Source of the DNA: Avibacterium paragallinarum
GTDB lineage: Bacteria > Pseudomonadota > Gammaproteobacteria > Enterobacterales > Pasteurellaceae
Reading direction: 5' to 3'
Assembly (NCBI RefSeq): GCF_900450705.1
Contig: NZ_UGHK01000002.1
Coordinates: 1,430,970-1,494,969 of the forward strand
Length of the DNA: 64,000 bases
This document shows, in pieces, positions 33,696 to 42,908 of the stretch (the first letter of the stretch is position 1; the number at the start of each line of letters is the position of its first letter). The notes beneath the pieces are model-generated. The model made no database searches and was not told the DNA's origin. It saw nothing but the letters and a program-made list of their open reading frames with translations. The position numbers and the translations under genes were made by a program.

Positions 33696-34886
33696 ATGAT
33701 AAAAAATGTATTAAATAGAGTAACAGGAATAGCATTGGCGGTGGTAAGCCTGAGTATGGCAAAATCAACTTTTGCCGTAGATATGCAACATAATATTTCT
33801 ATACCACAGCTGAATGCACAAACCTTTATTTTGATGGATTATGATTCGGGAGCAGTATTAGCTGCGTTGAACCCTGATCAGCGTCAATACCCAGCTTCAT
33901 TGACAAAAATGATGACTAGTTATGTGGTGGGGGATGCCTTAAAGCAAGGCAAAATCCATAATAATGATATGGTTACCATTGGTGAAAGTGCGTGGGGCAA
34001 AAATTTCCCCGGTTCATCAAAAATGTTTTTAAATCTCAATCAGCAAGTTTCCGTCGATGAGCTGAATCGCGGGATTATTGTAGTGTCTGGTAATGATGCT
34101 TGCGTTGCAATAGCAGAGCATATTTCAGGAACAACTCAGAATTTTATCGATGTAATGAACAGATATGTTGAACGATTTGGTTTGAAAAATACCCATTTCA
34201 CCACCGTACACGGTTTAGACGATGAAAATCAATATTCTTCTGCCCGTGATATGGCGATCATCGGTTCTCATATTATTCGTGATTTGCCTGAAGAATATAA
34301 AATTTATTCCGAAAAAGAATTTACTTTTAATAAAATCCGCCAGCCAAACCGCAACGGCTTATTATGGGATAAAAGCCTTAATGTTGATGGAATGAAAACA
34401 GGGCATACCGACAAAGCTGGCTATAATTTAGTGGCGTCTGCCACAGGCAATGGCAATATGCGTTTAATTTCTGTGGTAATGGGCGTGCCAACCTACAAAG
34501 GTCGTGAAATCGAAAGCAAAAAATTATTACAATGGGGCTTTGCCAATTTTGAAACCTTCAAAGCCTTAGAGGCGGGCAAAGCGGTGTCAGAACAAAGCGT
34601 TTACTACGGCGATAACGGCAAGGTTCAACTTGGCGTATTGCAAGATCGTTTTGTAACTTTACCAAAAGGGCGACAAGCCGATGTTAAAGCACGCTACGAA
34701 CTCACGCAAAAATACCTCGAAGCCCCATTAGCCAAAGGGCAAGTGGTGGGTAAAGTGATTTATCAGCTTGACGGTAAAGACATCGCCCAAGTGGATTTAC
34801 AAGTAATGAACGAGGTTGCCGAAGGCGGCTTTTTCGGCAAGGCTTGGGACTGGCTGGTGCTAACCGTGAAAAGCTTATTTAGCTAG
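33696..34886 (+). CDS. dacA: D-alanyl-D-alanine carboxypeptidase, PBP5 type
   Basis: Removes the terminal D-alanine from peptidoglycan stem peptides. The 396-residue protein has a signal peptide (about 1-27, ending STFA), the S68-L-T-K71 active site (YPASLTKMM), VSGNDAC and [10 protein letters not shown] motifs, a C-terminal PBP5 domain (about 295-375), and an amphipathic tail [19 protein letters not shown] that anchors it to the inner membrane. Length is normal. The 5' half is more AT-rich than the 3' half. It is followed by a gap with an uptake signal before ybeD. Confidence 0.95.
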   Translation: MIKNVLNRVTGIALAVVSLSMAKSTFAVDMQHNISIPQLNAQTFILMDYDSGAVLAALNPDQRQYPASLTKMMTSYVVGDALKQGKIHNNDMVTIGESAWGKNFPGSSKMFLNLNQQVSVDELNRGIIVVSGNDACVAIAEHISGTTQNFIDVMNRYVERFGLKNTHFTTVHGLDDENQYSSARDMAIIGSHIIRDLPEEYKIYSEKEFTFNKIRQPNRNGLLWDKSLNVDGMKTGHTDKAGYNLVASATGNGNMRLISVVMGVPTYKGREIESKKLLQWGFANFETFKALEAGKAVSEQSVYYGDNGKVQLGVLQDRFVTLPKGRQADVKARYELTQKYLEAPLAKGQVVGKVIYQLDGKDIAQVDLQVMNEVAEGGFFGKAWDWLVLTVKSLFS

Positions 34887-34984
34887 ACTTGAAATTCGCG
34901 AAATTCTCCCTATCTTAATCGCAAGATGACCGTGCTTTATTCAAAGTGCGGTCTAAATTTTTAACAATTTTTAGGAAACATAAA

Positions 34985-35287
34985 ATGGCAGAACAAGAAA
35001 AAGTCGTAAAACTTGAAGATATTCCACAAAAGCAACTTAAAGATCTTTTAGAATTTCCCTGTGATTTCACCTTTAAAGTGGTGGGAGCAAACCGACCTGA
35101 TTTAGCCGATGATGTGATCGCTGTGGTACAAAAATATGCCAAAGGCGATTATAATCCGCGTGAAAATGTCAGCGGAAAAGGCACATACAAATCAATTTCG
35201 GTAGATATTGTGGCAGAAAATATTGAGCAAGTGGAAACCCTCTATGCGGAGCTTGCCAAAATTGATGGCGTAAGAATGGTGCTGTAA
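34985..35287 (+). CDS. ybeD: YbeD-type DUF493 protein
   Basis: Small cytoplasmic protein of unclear role, ferredoxin-like fold, conserved beside lipB. From ATG 34985 (TTTTTAGGAAACATAAA upstream) it has 100 residues, with LLEFPCDFTFKVVGANRPDLADDV and SGKGTYKSISVDIVAENIEQVETLYAEL. A longer frame from 34946 would pre-date the ribosome-binding site and is rejected. An uptake signal lies just upstream at about 34942. Confidence 0.93.
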   Translation: MAEQEKVVKLEDIPQKQLKDLLEFPCDFTFKVVGANRPDLADDVIAVVQKYAKGDYNPRENVSGKGTYKSISVDIVAENIEQVETLYAELAKIDGVRMVL

Positions 35288-35356
35288 TCGGCCTTTGAAA
35301 AGGCTAGCAAAAAGGCCCAAGGAAATGGGCTAAAAAATTGGCTAAAAGGGGGAAAG

Positions 35357-36010
35357 ATGACCCAATCTATTATCGTTCGCCAACTCGGCATACAGGATTA
35401 TCAAACCATCTGGCATAAAATGCAGGCATTCACCGATAACCGCGATGAACATACCACCGATGAAATTTGGCTAGTACAACACCCAGCGGTGTTTACCCAA
35501 GGTTCGGCGGGCAAGCCAGAGCATTTGCTTAGCCAAAGTGAGATCCCCGTGGTGCAATCGGATCGTGGCGGGCAAATCACCTATCACGGGTTAGGGCAGC
35601 AGATTATGTATGTGCTGATTGACATCAAACGTTTGAAAGCACAAGGCAAAGATCTCAATGTACGTCAGCTGGTTACCGCTCTTGAGCAATCGGTGGTGCA
35701 AACGCTGGCAGATTACGGCATTGAAGGCTATCCCAAAGCCGATGCACCAGGGGTGTATGTGGACGGCAAAAAAATTTGCTCGCTCGGTTTACGCATTCGC
35801 AAAGGCTGTTCTTTCCACGGTTTAGCACTAAACATCAATATGGATCTTACGCCTTTCTTATACATTAACCCCTGTGGTTATGCTGGGCTTGAAATGTGTC
35901 AAATGGCAGATTTTATCCCGCAAGAAGAAGCACAGCCAGACAAGGTTTCGCCCAAATTAGTTACACACTTCACCCAATTATTGGGGTATAATTCCGTAAC
36001 AAATCATTAA
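35357..36010 (+). CDS. lipB: Octanoyl-[ACP]:protein octanoyltransferase
   Basis: Transfers octanoate from acyl carrier protein to lipoyl domains, the first step of lipoate assembly. The 217-residue protein has [17 protein letters not shown], the substrate loop [15 protein letters not shown], the catalytic lysine in [21 protein letters not shown], and the catalytic cysteine in [10 protein letters not shown]. Start ATG 35357 follows AAAAGGGGGAAAG. lipA begins 17 bp downstream. Confidence 0.96.
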   Translation: MTQSIIVRQLGIQDYQTIWHKMQAFTDNRDEHTTDEIWLVQHPAVFTQGSAGKPEHLLSQSEIPVVQSDRGGQITYHGLGQQIMYVLIDIKRLKAQGKDLNVRQLVTALEQSVVQTLADYGIEGYPKADAPGVYVDGKKICSLGLRIRKGCSFHGLALNINMDLTPFLYINPCGYAGLEMCQMADFIPQEEAQPDKVSPKLVTHFTQLLGYNSVTNH

Positions 36011-36027
36011 CAAGCATAGGATCATTA

Positions 36028-36990
36028 ATGGCAACTCCTTTTAAAATGGAACGCGGCGTAAAATATCGTGATGCCGCGAAAACCTCCATTATCCCTGTAA
36101 AAAATATTGATCCCAACCAGCCTTTATTGAAAAAGCCTGAGTGGATGAAAATTAAACTTCCAGCCAATTCAGCGAAAATCGACAGCATCAAAAATGGAAT
36201 GCGTCGCCACGGCTTGCACTCGGTTTGTGAAGAAGCCTCTTGCCCAAACCTGCACGAATGTTTTAATCACGGCACGGCAACCTTTATGATTTTAGGGGCG
36301 ATCTGTACCCGTCGTTGTCCATTCTGCGATGTGGCTCACGGCAAGCCATTGCCGCCTGATCCCGAAGAGCCTCGCAAATTGGCAGAAACCATTCAGGATA
36401 TGAAATTGCGTTATGTGGTGATTACCTCGGTGGATCGCGATGATCTGCCTGATCGTGGGGCAGGACATTTCGCCGAATGTGTCAAAGAAATCCGCGCGCT
36501 TAATCCAGGGATCAAAATTGAGATCCTCGTACCTGATTTTCGCGGACGCATCGAGCAAGCCCTTGAAAAATTAAAAGATAATCCGCCTGATGTGTTCAAT
36601 CACAACTTAGAGAATGTGCCGCGTCTGTATCGTGATATTCGTCCAGGGGCGGATTATGAATGGTCGTTGAAATTATTGCGTGACTTTAAAGCGATGTTCC
36701 CTGATATTCCAACCAAATCGGGCTTAATGGTGGGCTTAGGGGAAACCAACGAAGAAATTTTGCAAGTGATGCAAGATTTACGCACCAACGGCGTAACAAT
36801 GCTCACACTTGGGCAATATTTACAGCCAAGCCGCCATCATTTACCCGTAGCTCGCTATGTTCCGCCTGAAGAATTTGATGAGTTTCGCGACAAAGCCAAC
36901 GCAATGGGCTTTGAACACGCCGCTTGCGGGCCTTTCGTGCGTTCTTCCTACCATGCCGATTTACAAGCCAGCGGTAAATTAGTGAAATAA
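36028..36990 (+). CDS. lipA: Lipoyl synthase
   Basis: Radical SAM enzyme inserting two sulfurs into protein-bound octanoate. The 320-residue protein has both iron-sulfur cysteine sets: the auxiliary cluster [12 protein letters not shown] and the radical [11 protein letters not shown], plus the C-terminal RSSYHAD with the serine ligand. The GGE-like and [12 protein letters not shown] segments are present. It forms the last gene of the lipB-lipA pair and is followed by an uptake signal and then IS3 copy 2, which does not touch the gene. Confidence 0.97.
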   Translation: MATPFKMERGVKYRDAAKTSIIPVKNIDPNQPLLKKPEWMKIKLPANSAKIDSIKNGMRRHGLHSVCEEASCPNLHECFNHGTATFMILGAICTRRCPFCDVAHGKPLPPDPEEPRKLAETIQDMKLRYVVITSVDRDDLPDRGAGHFAECVKEIRALNPGIKIEILVPDFRGRIEQALEKLKDNPPDVFNHNLENVPRLYRDIRPGADYEWSLKLLRDFKAMFPDIPTKSGLMVGLGETNEEILQVMQDLRTNGVTMLTLGQYLQPSRHHLPVARYVPPEEFDEFRDKANAMGFEHAACGPFVRSSYHADLQASGKLVK

Positions 36991-37069
36991 TTGAAATAAA
37001 AGTGCGGTGAAATGATCTGCACCCCAAAAGTTGGACTAAATAACCAACTGATTAAGGTGCAGATTTTTT

Positions 37070-37579
37070 ATGACTAAATATACTCAACGTTTCAAACAAC
37101 AAGTGCTCGACTTTTATCATCAAAATGGAAAAAACCGTTCGCTTACTCGCCAGTATTTTCAGCTTCCCCAAAGCACGTTAGCACGTTGGATTGCGAAATT
37201 TAATCATAATGGAATCAATGGATTAGCTGTATTAAGTAAAAAACGATATTATTCTGTTGAGTTTAAATTAAAGGTTATTCAAGCTATCAAAAAAGGCCAG
37301 TGCTCCGCTGAAGCCGCCTGCTTTCGCTTTGATATCCCCAGTTCAGGGATAATTAGTCAATGGTTGCAACGCTTTGAAAAACAAGGTATAGATGGGTTAT
37401 TACTCAAACCTAAAGGTCGTCCAAGTATGAAACTCAACTCACCTAAAATGCCACCAACGCCCAAAACAGAAGAAGAACGCTTGCGTTACCGAATTTTGGA
37501 ATTAGAAGCGGAGAATGCAATGCTAAAAAAGTTGCAGGAACTCAACCAACAAAAAATGCAGAAAAAGCCGTCATCGTAA
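37070..37579 (+). CDS. IS3-family OrfA (copy 2)
   Basis: A 169-residue DNA-binding protein with two helix-turn-helix units and a C-terminal leucine-rich coil. It has [11 protein letters not shown] where copy 1 has LGKKRCY. The slippery heptamer A AAA AAG is at 37525-37531, in phase with the orfA codons CTA-AAA-AAG; shifting one base back here enters an open frame that runs uninterrupted into OrfB. Confidence 0.9.
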   Translation: MTKYTQRFKQQVLDFYHQNGKNRSLTRQYFQLPQSTLARWIAKFNHNGINGLAVLSKKRYYSVEFKLKVIQAIKKGQCSAEAACFRFDIPSSGIISQWLQRFEKQGIDGLLLKPKGRPSMKLNSPKMPPTPKTEEERLRYRILELEAENAMLKKLQELNQQKMQKKPSS

Positions 37580-37602
37580 ATGCCTTACGCTCGCGTTTCC
37601 CG

Positions 37603-38409
37603 TTGGAATTGTTACTCAGGCTAATCGGATTGGCACGCAGTTCGTTCTTTTATCATCTCAAGCCAAAGTCGGATAAAAATGTAGCGATTTCACAGAAAAT
37701 AGAGGAAATTTATCGCAAAAATGACGAAAATTATGGTTATCGTCGAATTACCTTGGAATTAAGGAAATACTTGATTATCAACCACAAAAGGGGGCAAGCG
37801 ATAATGCAACGTTTGGGGTTAAAAGGAAAAAGTAAGCAGAAAAAATATCGTTCTTACCAAGGCAAAGTGGGACACATTGCCGATAATCTGTTGCAACGGG
37901 ATTTTACGGCAACGATGCCGAATGAGAAGTGGGTAACGGATATCACCGAGTTCAAATGTGCGGAAGGCAAAGTGTATTTATCGCCGATTAAAGACTTGTT
38001 TAATAACGAAATTATTGCTTATGATGTGGCGAGAAGTCCGAATTTTGAGCAGATAACTAGAATGTTGACCCAGGCGGTGAACCGATTAGCGGGGGAAAAA
38101 CCGATACTGCATTCCGACCAAGGATGGCAGTATCAAATGATGGGTTATCGGGAGATATTGAAAAAACACGGTATTACGCAAAGTATGTCGAGAAAAGGCA
38201 ATTGCCTTGATAATGGTGCGATGGAAAGCTTTTTCGGGCGATTGAAGACGGAATGTTACTTTGGCAAGCGGTTTGAAACCTTTGAACAGCTTGAAAAAGT
38301 GATTCACGAGTACATTCATTACTACGACAATGAGCGTATTCAAGTGAAGCTCAAAGGACTAAGCCCTGTGGAATACAGAACTCAGTCCTTGAATGAAATT
38401 AGAATATAG
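37603..38409 (+). CDS. IS3-family OrfB, DDE transposase domain (copy 2)
   Basis: Catalytic domain with D, D and E in [16 protein letters not shown] and [12 protein letters not shown]; identical to OrfB of copy 1. Only a TTG is available as a start, and the frame is open back to the heptamer at 37525, so an OrfAB fusion is the likely active transposase. Confidence 0.9.
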   Translation: MELLLRLIGLARSSFFYHLKPKSDKNVAISQKIEEIYRKNDENYGYRRITLELRKYLIINHKRGQAIMQRLGLKGKSKQKKYRSYQGKVGHIADNLLQRDFTATMPNEKWVTDITEFKCAEGKVYLSPIKDLFNNEIIAYDVARSPNFEQITRMLTQAVNRLAGEKPILHSDQGWQYQMMGYREILKKHGITQSMSRKGNCLDNGAMESFFGRLKTECYFGKRFETFEQLEKVIHEYIHYYDNERIQVKLKGLSPVEYRTQSLNEIRI

Positions 38410-38432
38410 TCTAACTTTTTGGGGGCAGATCA

Positions 38433-38863
38433 AAAAATCATTATTTTTTCACCTCACTTTTCTTTTTGCTTACACTCCAAATAAAGTATCCAATTTTTCT
38501 CAAAACGCGGTATTGCTCACCAATTTCTACTTATTTTTCGCCTGAATGAGTTTAAATGCATCTATTTTTATTCGGTTTTCTTTATAATTCAATAAGTTTT
38601 ATACCTCTAATTGATAGTTTTTATAGGGTTTAAATACCTATAAAAGGGTGTTGAGTAGAAAAAGATTGATCAAACGCAAGAAATAGCAAAATAGCCCTGA
38701 AAAATCTTGGCGGATTTGCTATTTTTATTCTTGTAGAATTCTCTTTTATGTTCATTATCCTATTGTTTTTAATGAGAAAAATTATCATTTTTACAACATA
38801 TAATGAACGTGCATTTTGCGAATGTGGGATATCCCTTGATCAACTTTTAATGGAGTAATTATC
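38433..38863 (+). promoter_or_regulatory. nrfA upstream region with candidate FNR-type promoter
   Basis: About 430 bp with no gene. A -10 box TATAAT lies at 38799-38804. Centred 41.5 bp before the implied start point is TTGTTTTTAATGAG (38763-38776), which matches the FNR pattern TTGAT-N4-ATCAA at 7 of 10 positions; this is the position used for activation by FNR. TTGATCAA motifs also occur near 38668 and 38837 but lack the 4-bp spacer. Anaerobic control is expected for nrf genes; the site itself is a prediction. GGAG at 38852-38855 is the nrfA ribosome-binding site. Confidence 0.5.
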
Positions 38864-40357
38864 GTGAACATTTTCAGAAAAACGCTAGCTTCTCTGGCAA
38901 TGGCTGGATTAACTTTAGCGGCGGCATCGTCTGCTATGGCGGTAGATAATAGTGCGGCGGAAAAACGTGCCCCTACCCGTGAAGAACTGGCAAAACCGAA
39001 TCCTGATTTGAAAATTGAAACTATCAGTGAAAAATTTGCGGAAAAATACCCAAAACAATATCAAGGTTGGGCGGATACGGCAAAATCTTCTGAAATTGTT
39101 TACGCTGATGAAGTTGATCCAAGATTAATCGTTTTATGGGGCGGTTATGCGTTCTCAAAAGAATATAACAAACCTCGCGGACACTTTTATACTATTACAG
39201 ATGTGCGTAATATTTTGCGTACGGGGGCACCTTTTGATGCCAATAGCGGGCCGCAGCCGATGGCGTGCTGGACTTGTAAAGGCCCCGATGTACCACGTTT
39301 AATTGCGGAATGGGGCGAGGAAAAATACTTTGATGGCAAATGGGCGAAAGGCGGGGCTGAAATTGTGAACCCTATCGGCTGTGCTGACTGCCACGACACC
39401 ACATCAAAAGACTTTGCGGAAGGGAAGCCTGCCTTACGCATTGCTCGTCCACACGTTTTGCGTGCTTTGGATACCATTGGTAAAGACTTTGCTCATTTAG
39501 ACAAAACCGATAAACGTGGGGCAATTTGTGCGAACTGCCACGTTGAATATTACTTCGATAAAAAAGTGGTGAACAATGTGGTTTTCCCTTGGCAAAAAGG
39601 GGTTGATGTGGACAGTATGGAAAAATACTACGACAGCATCGAATTTTATGACTGGATTCACTCCTTATCTAAAACCCCAATGTTGAAAGCACAGCATCCA
39701 GATTATGAAACTTGGTTGCAAGGCACACACGGCAAAAACGGCGTAACCTGTGTGGATTGTCATATGCCGAAAGTGCAAGGGGCAGACGGTAAAGTTTACA
39801 CCGATCACCAAATTGGCAACCCACTTGATTCCTTTGAAAACACTTGTGCGAACTGCCACGATCAAAGCAAAGAAACCTTGCAAAAAGTGGTAGCTGGACA
39901 CAAAAAAGACATCAAAGAGGTAATGCTTAAACTGGAAGATCAGCTCGTGAAAGCCCACTTTGAAGCGAAAGCCGCTTGGGACGCAGGGGCAACAGAAGAA
40001 GAAATGAAGCCTGCATTACAAGACATTCGCCACGCACAATGGCGTTGGGATTACTCTGCAGCAGGACACGGCGGTCATATTCACGCACCAGATGTGATCT
40101 TAAAAACCATCGCCACGGGGCTTGATCGTGTTGCTGATGCCCGTACCAAATTAGCGGTGATCCTCACCAAACACGGCGTAAAACAGCCGATCAATTATCC
40201 AGACATTTCTGATGCGGATAAAGCGTGGAAAGCAATGGGTATTGATATTGCCAAAGAACGTGCGGCGAAAGAAAAATTCCTCAAAGAAGTTGTTCCACAA
40301 TGGAATAAAGAAGCGTTAGAAAAAGGCTTAATGGAGAAAGCTCCACCAGCAAAATAA
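38864..40357 (+). CDS. nrfA: Pentaheme cytochrome c552 nitrite reductase
   Basis: Periplasmic enzyme reducing nitrite to ammonium with six electrons. The 497-residue precursor starts at GTG and has a signal peptide (about 1-26, ending SAMA). Five heme sites are visible: the catalytic CWTCK (135-139) with lysine in place of histidine, and four CxxCH sites: CADCH (173-177), CANCH (222-226), CVDCH (296-300) and CANCH (328-332). [14 protein letters not shown] and the later histidines supply distal ligands. Heme attachment to the CxxCK site needs a dedicated lyase in E. coli (NrfEFG), relevant to the cluster at 47.8-53.2 kb. nrfBCD follow. Confidence 0.97.
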   Translation: MNIFRKTLASLAMAGLTLAAASSAMAVDNSAAEKRAPTREELAKPNPDLKIETISEKFAEKYPKQYQGWADTAKSSEIVYADEVDPRLIVLWGGYAFSKEYNKPRGHFYTITDVRNILRTGAPFDANSGPQPMACWTCKGPDVPRLIAEWGEEKYFDGKWAKGGAEIVNPIGCADCHDTTSKDFAEGKPALRIARPHVLRALDTIGKDFAHLDKTDKRGAICANCHVEYYFDKKVVNNVVFPWQKGVDVDSMEKYYDSIEFYDWIHSLSKTPMLKAQHPDYETWLQGTHGKNGVTCVDCHMPKVQGADGKVYTDHQIGNPLDSFENTCANCHDQSKETLQKVVAGHKKDIKEVMLKLEDQLVKAHFEAKAAWDAGATEEEMKPALQDIRHAQWRWDYSAAGHGGHIHAPDVILKTIATGLDRVADARTKLAVILTKHGVKQPINYPDISDADKAWKAMGIDIAKERAAKEKFLKEVVPQWNKEALEKGLMEKAPPAK

Positions 40358-40368
40358 GCCAAAAAGTA

Positions 40369-40400
40369 ACCGCACTTTATTGTGCGAATAAAAGTGCGGT
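40369..40400 (+). terminator. Uptake-signal hairpin between nrfA and nrfB
   Basis: ACCGCACTTTA (40369-40379) and the later AAAGTGCGGT (40391-40400) can form a stem of about 10 bp with a short loop, followed by CTATTTTG. The T-run is weak, so it may act as a partial terminator or as a 3' stabiliser giving more nrfA than nrfBCD product. Confidence 0.5.
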
Positions 40401-40431
40401 CTATTTTGAATGAGAATTTGAGGAAAGAAAA

Positions 40432-41055
40432 ATGAATGTTGTATTAAAGAAAATGGTGAAACTGGCGGCATTATTGGGGGCGATGATTGTTGCATTGCCC
40501 GCATCAGCCGCGAGTAAACCTGCGGAGCTTAGCTATCAACCCACGTTGGAAAACCAGCGTAACCCAAATGAATACTGTGCCAAATGCCATAAATTGGAAG
40601 CCAATGAGGAACAATCAGGCGGCGATTTGCATTTTGGTAAATTCCACGGTACGCATTTATCCAAAACCAATCCAGCCACAGGCAAGCCGATTACCTGTGT
40701 GAGTTGCCACGGTAATATTTCTGAAAACCACTGCCGCGGCGTGAAAGATGTAATGCATTTTGAAAGCAATATTTTCTCGGACAAAACCCCGATGTACTCG
40801 GTGCAAGAACAAAACCAAGTGTGTTTTTCTTGCCATCGTCCTGAAAAATTACGCGAAAAACTTTGGGCGCACGATGTTCACGCAATGAAATTACCTTGTG
40901 CCGCTTGCCATACCTTGCACCCAGAAAAAGATGCAATGAAAGGCATTGAGAAAAAACAACGGGTTAAACTTTGCGTAGATTGCCACGGAGAGCAACAAAA
41001 ACGCAAAGCCTTGAAAGATCTTGATCCAACGACTAAACAAAAGGATAGCCAATGA
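40432..41055 (+). CDS. nrfB: Pentaheme cytochrome NrfB, electron donor to NrfA
   Basis: Periplasmic electron carrier between NrfCD and NrfA. The 207-residue precursor has a signal peptide (about 1-27, LLGAMIVALPASAAS) and five CxxCH motifs in order: CAKCH, CVSCH, CFSCH, CAACH and CVDCH. Start follows GAGGAAAGAAAA. The stop overlaps the nrfC start by 4 nt, so translation is coupled. Confidence 0.95.
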   Translation: MNVVLKKMVKLAALLGAMIVALPASAASKPAELSYQPTLENQRNPNEYCAKCHKLEANEEQSGGDLHFGKFHGTHLSKTNPATGKPITCVSCHGNISENHCRGVKDVMHFESNIFSDKTPMYSVQEQNQVCFSCHRPEKLREKLWAHDVHAMKLPCAACHTLHPEKDAMKGIEKKQRVKLCVDCHGEQQKRKALKDLDPTTKQKDSQ

Positions 41056-41729
41056 CCACTTGTTCACGCCGTAATTTCGTTTCCGGTATGGGGGCGTTGA
41101 TCCTAATGACAGGCACTGCCGTCAAATCCGTTGCTCAAGAAAAAGCGGAAGAAAAGCCCATTCGCTACGCGATGTTGCACGATGAAACCGCTTGTATTGG
41201 CTGCACGGCTTGTATGGACGCTTGCCGAGAAACTAACCAAGTGCCAGAGGGTGTTTCGCGTTTAGAAATTATTCGTAGCGAACCCTATGGCGAGTTCCCG
41301 AATGTGAAATATGAATTTTTCCGCCATTCTTGCCAGCATTGCACCAATGCCCCTTGCGTGGCGGTCTGCCCAACGGGTGCGTCTTACATTGACGCGTCCA
41401 CAGGGATTGTTGATGTGCATAAAGATTTGTGCGTAGGCTGCCAATATTGCATCGCGGTTTGCCCTTATCGCGTTCGCTTTATCCACCCTGTTTATAAATC
41501 AGCAGATAAATGTAATTTCTGTCGCGATACAAATCTTGCAAAAGGCAAACAGCCCGCTTGCGTGGAATCTTGCCCGACAAAAGCACTGACTTTTGGTGAT
41601 ACTAACGATCCAAATAGTGCGATTTCATTGAAATTAAAAGAAAAACAAATCTATCGTACCAGAGTTGAACTGGGTACAGATCCTAATCTTTACCACGTTC
41701 CAGCTAGAGCAGGGGAGATCAGACGATGA
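41052..41729 (+). CDS. nrfC: 4Fe-4S ferredoxin-type protein NrfC
   Basis: Periplasm-facing iron-sulfur subunit of the quinol dehydrogenase. The 225-residue protein begins with a twin-arginine export signal (CSRRNFVSGMGALILM). Sixteen clustered cysteines fit four 4Fe-4S centres: CIGCTACMDAC, CQHCTNAPCVAVCPTG, CVGCQYCIAVCP and CNFCRDTN...CVESCPT. It overlaps nrfB by 4 nt at its start and nrfD by 4 nt at its end. Confidence 0.95.
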   Translation: MTTCSRRNFVSGMGALILMTGTAVKSVAQEKAEEKPIRYAMLHDETACIGCTACMDACRETNQVPEGVSRLEIIRSEPYGEFPNVKYEFFRHSCQHCTNAPCVAVCPTGASYIDASTGIVDVHKDLCVGCQYCIAVCPYRVRFIHPVYKSADKCNFCRDTNLAKGKQPACVESCPTKALTFGDTNDPNSAISLKLKEKQIYRTRVELGTDPNLYHVPARAGEIRR

Positions 41730-42688
41730 ACAGTCCATTTCATTTCCCATCTTTAGTGTGGGACGGGCCTATTGCGATTTATCTCTTTTTATTGGGGATT
41801 TCCGCGGGTTCAACAATGCTGGCAATTTTGTTAAAACGTGCAGGCTTAGCGGGTGAACGCCCTGATGAAAGCAATCTGTTACGCGTGAATGCTTTGCTTG
41901 CCCCAATTAGCATTATGATTGGCTTGCTTTTGCTGATTTTCCACCTCACTAAACCTTGGACATTCTGGTACTTAATGTTTAATTATCACCACACCTCAAT
42001 TATGTCCGCTGGGGTGATGTTGTTCCAGTTGTATATGCTGTTCTTGGTGCTGTGGCTGGCGATTATTTTTAAATCTCTTGTGCTAAGTTTAGTGAAGCGT
42101 TTTCTCCCAAAACTTGCCAATTTAGCTGAGAAAATCATTGATTTTGCCGCGAAATTTACCAATGTGATTGAGCTTGTTACTTTGTTATTTAGCGTGGCAT
42201 TAGGGGCTTATACAGGCTTCTTGCTTTCCGCCCTAGTGAGCTATCCAATGTTGAATAATCCAGTATTGCCAGTGTTATTCTTGGCCTCAGGCACGTCATC
42301 AGGCATTGCAGCATTGATTTTCTTCACCATTTTATGCACGAAAGAAAGTAGCCATTCGAAAGGCTTGGCATTCTTACACAAATTTGAACAGCCTGTTGTG
42401 TTGATTGAAGCTTTTTTGCTCTTCGCTTTCTTCTTTGGCTTATACCTTGGTGGTGGACAAAAAACGGTAGCATTTTATACCGCACTTGGCGGTGGCTTCT
42501 GGGCCAATGTCTTTTGGTTTGGCGTGGTTGGCATCGGCATTGTCTTACCGCTGTTACTTAACACCTTCGCCAATGACAGCCTAAAACACCGCAAAGGCTT
42601 TATGCTGATTGTTGCCGCGTTAGGCTTGATTGGCGTACTTTGCTTGCGTTACTTTATTTTGTACGCTGGGCAAATGACCCTTGCGTAA
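41726..42688 (+). CDS. nrfD: Quinol dehydrogenase membrane subunit NrfD
   Basis: Integral membrane subunit oxidising menaquinol for nitrite reduction. The 320-residue protein has about eight membrane helices with WDGPIAIYLFLLGISAGSTMLA at the start, typical of the NrfD/PsrC family. It ends the nrfABCD unit and is followed by a terminator. No nrfEFG genes follow directly, unlike in E. coli. Confidence 0.94.
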   Translation: MNSPFHFPSLVWDGPIAIYLFLLGISAGSTMLAILLKRAGLAGERPDESNLLRVNALLAPISIMIGLLLLIFHLTKPWTFWYLMFNYHHTSIMSAGVMLFQLYMLFLVLWLAIIFKSLVLSLVKRFLPKLANLAEKIIDFAAKFTNVIELVTLLFSVALGAYTGFLLSALVSYPMLNNPVLPVLFLASGTSSGIAALIFFTILCTKESSHSKGLAFLHKFEQPVVLIEAFLLFAFFFGLYLGGGQKTVAFYTALGGGFWANVFWFGVVGIGIVLPLLLNTFANDSLKHRKGFMLIVAALGLIGVLCLRYFILYAGQMTLA

Positions 42689-42711
42689 TGTAACGTGAAT
42701 TTATGAATGAT

Positions 42712-42740
42712 GGGCGAATCCATAGGATTTGCCCTGATTT
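42712..42740 (+). terminator. nrfD terminator
   Basis: GGGCGAATCC (42712-42721) pairs with GGATTTGCCC (42725-42734) around ATA, followed by TGATTTTGG. It lies 23 bp after the nrfD stop. The remaining DNA to the dnaE stop at 42909 holds nothing I recognise. Confidence 0.75.
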
Positions 42741-42908
42741 TGGATATTTAGGTGTTACAGTCAGCAGAGAAAACATAGCAAACGATATATAATACAATTC
42801 ATTTTGCTTTCAGACGAAGATGCTAGGATAAAAACTCCTACTTTTATGCACGAAGAACGTGCTATGGAAGTATAAATTTCTATCTATTTTCTGTTTCAAT
42901 AAACCGCA

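Larger units (their letters stand above)
37013..38432 (+). mobile_element. IS3-family element (IS150-like), copy 2
   Basis: A 1420-bp element on the plus strand with the same ends as copy 1. Flanks AAA (37010-37012) and AAA (38433-38435) suit a 3-bp target duplication. It lies 4 bp after an uptake signal (core ends at 37008) in the lipA-nrfA gap. It is inverted relative to copies 1 and 3. Confidence 0.92.

Noticed and set aside
35288-35345. GCCCA/TGGGC hairpin between ybeD and lipB as a terminator
   Set aside because: On the plus strand it is followed by A residues, not T; the T-run is on the wrong strand and no gene there needs it.
38668-38845. TTGATCAA motifs before nrfA as FNR sites
   Set aside because: They lack the four-base spacer between half-sites; only the site at 38763-38776 has proper spacing and position.
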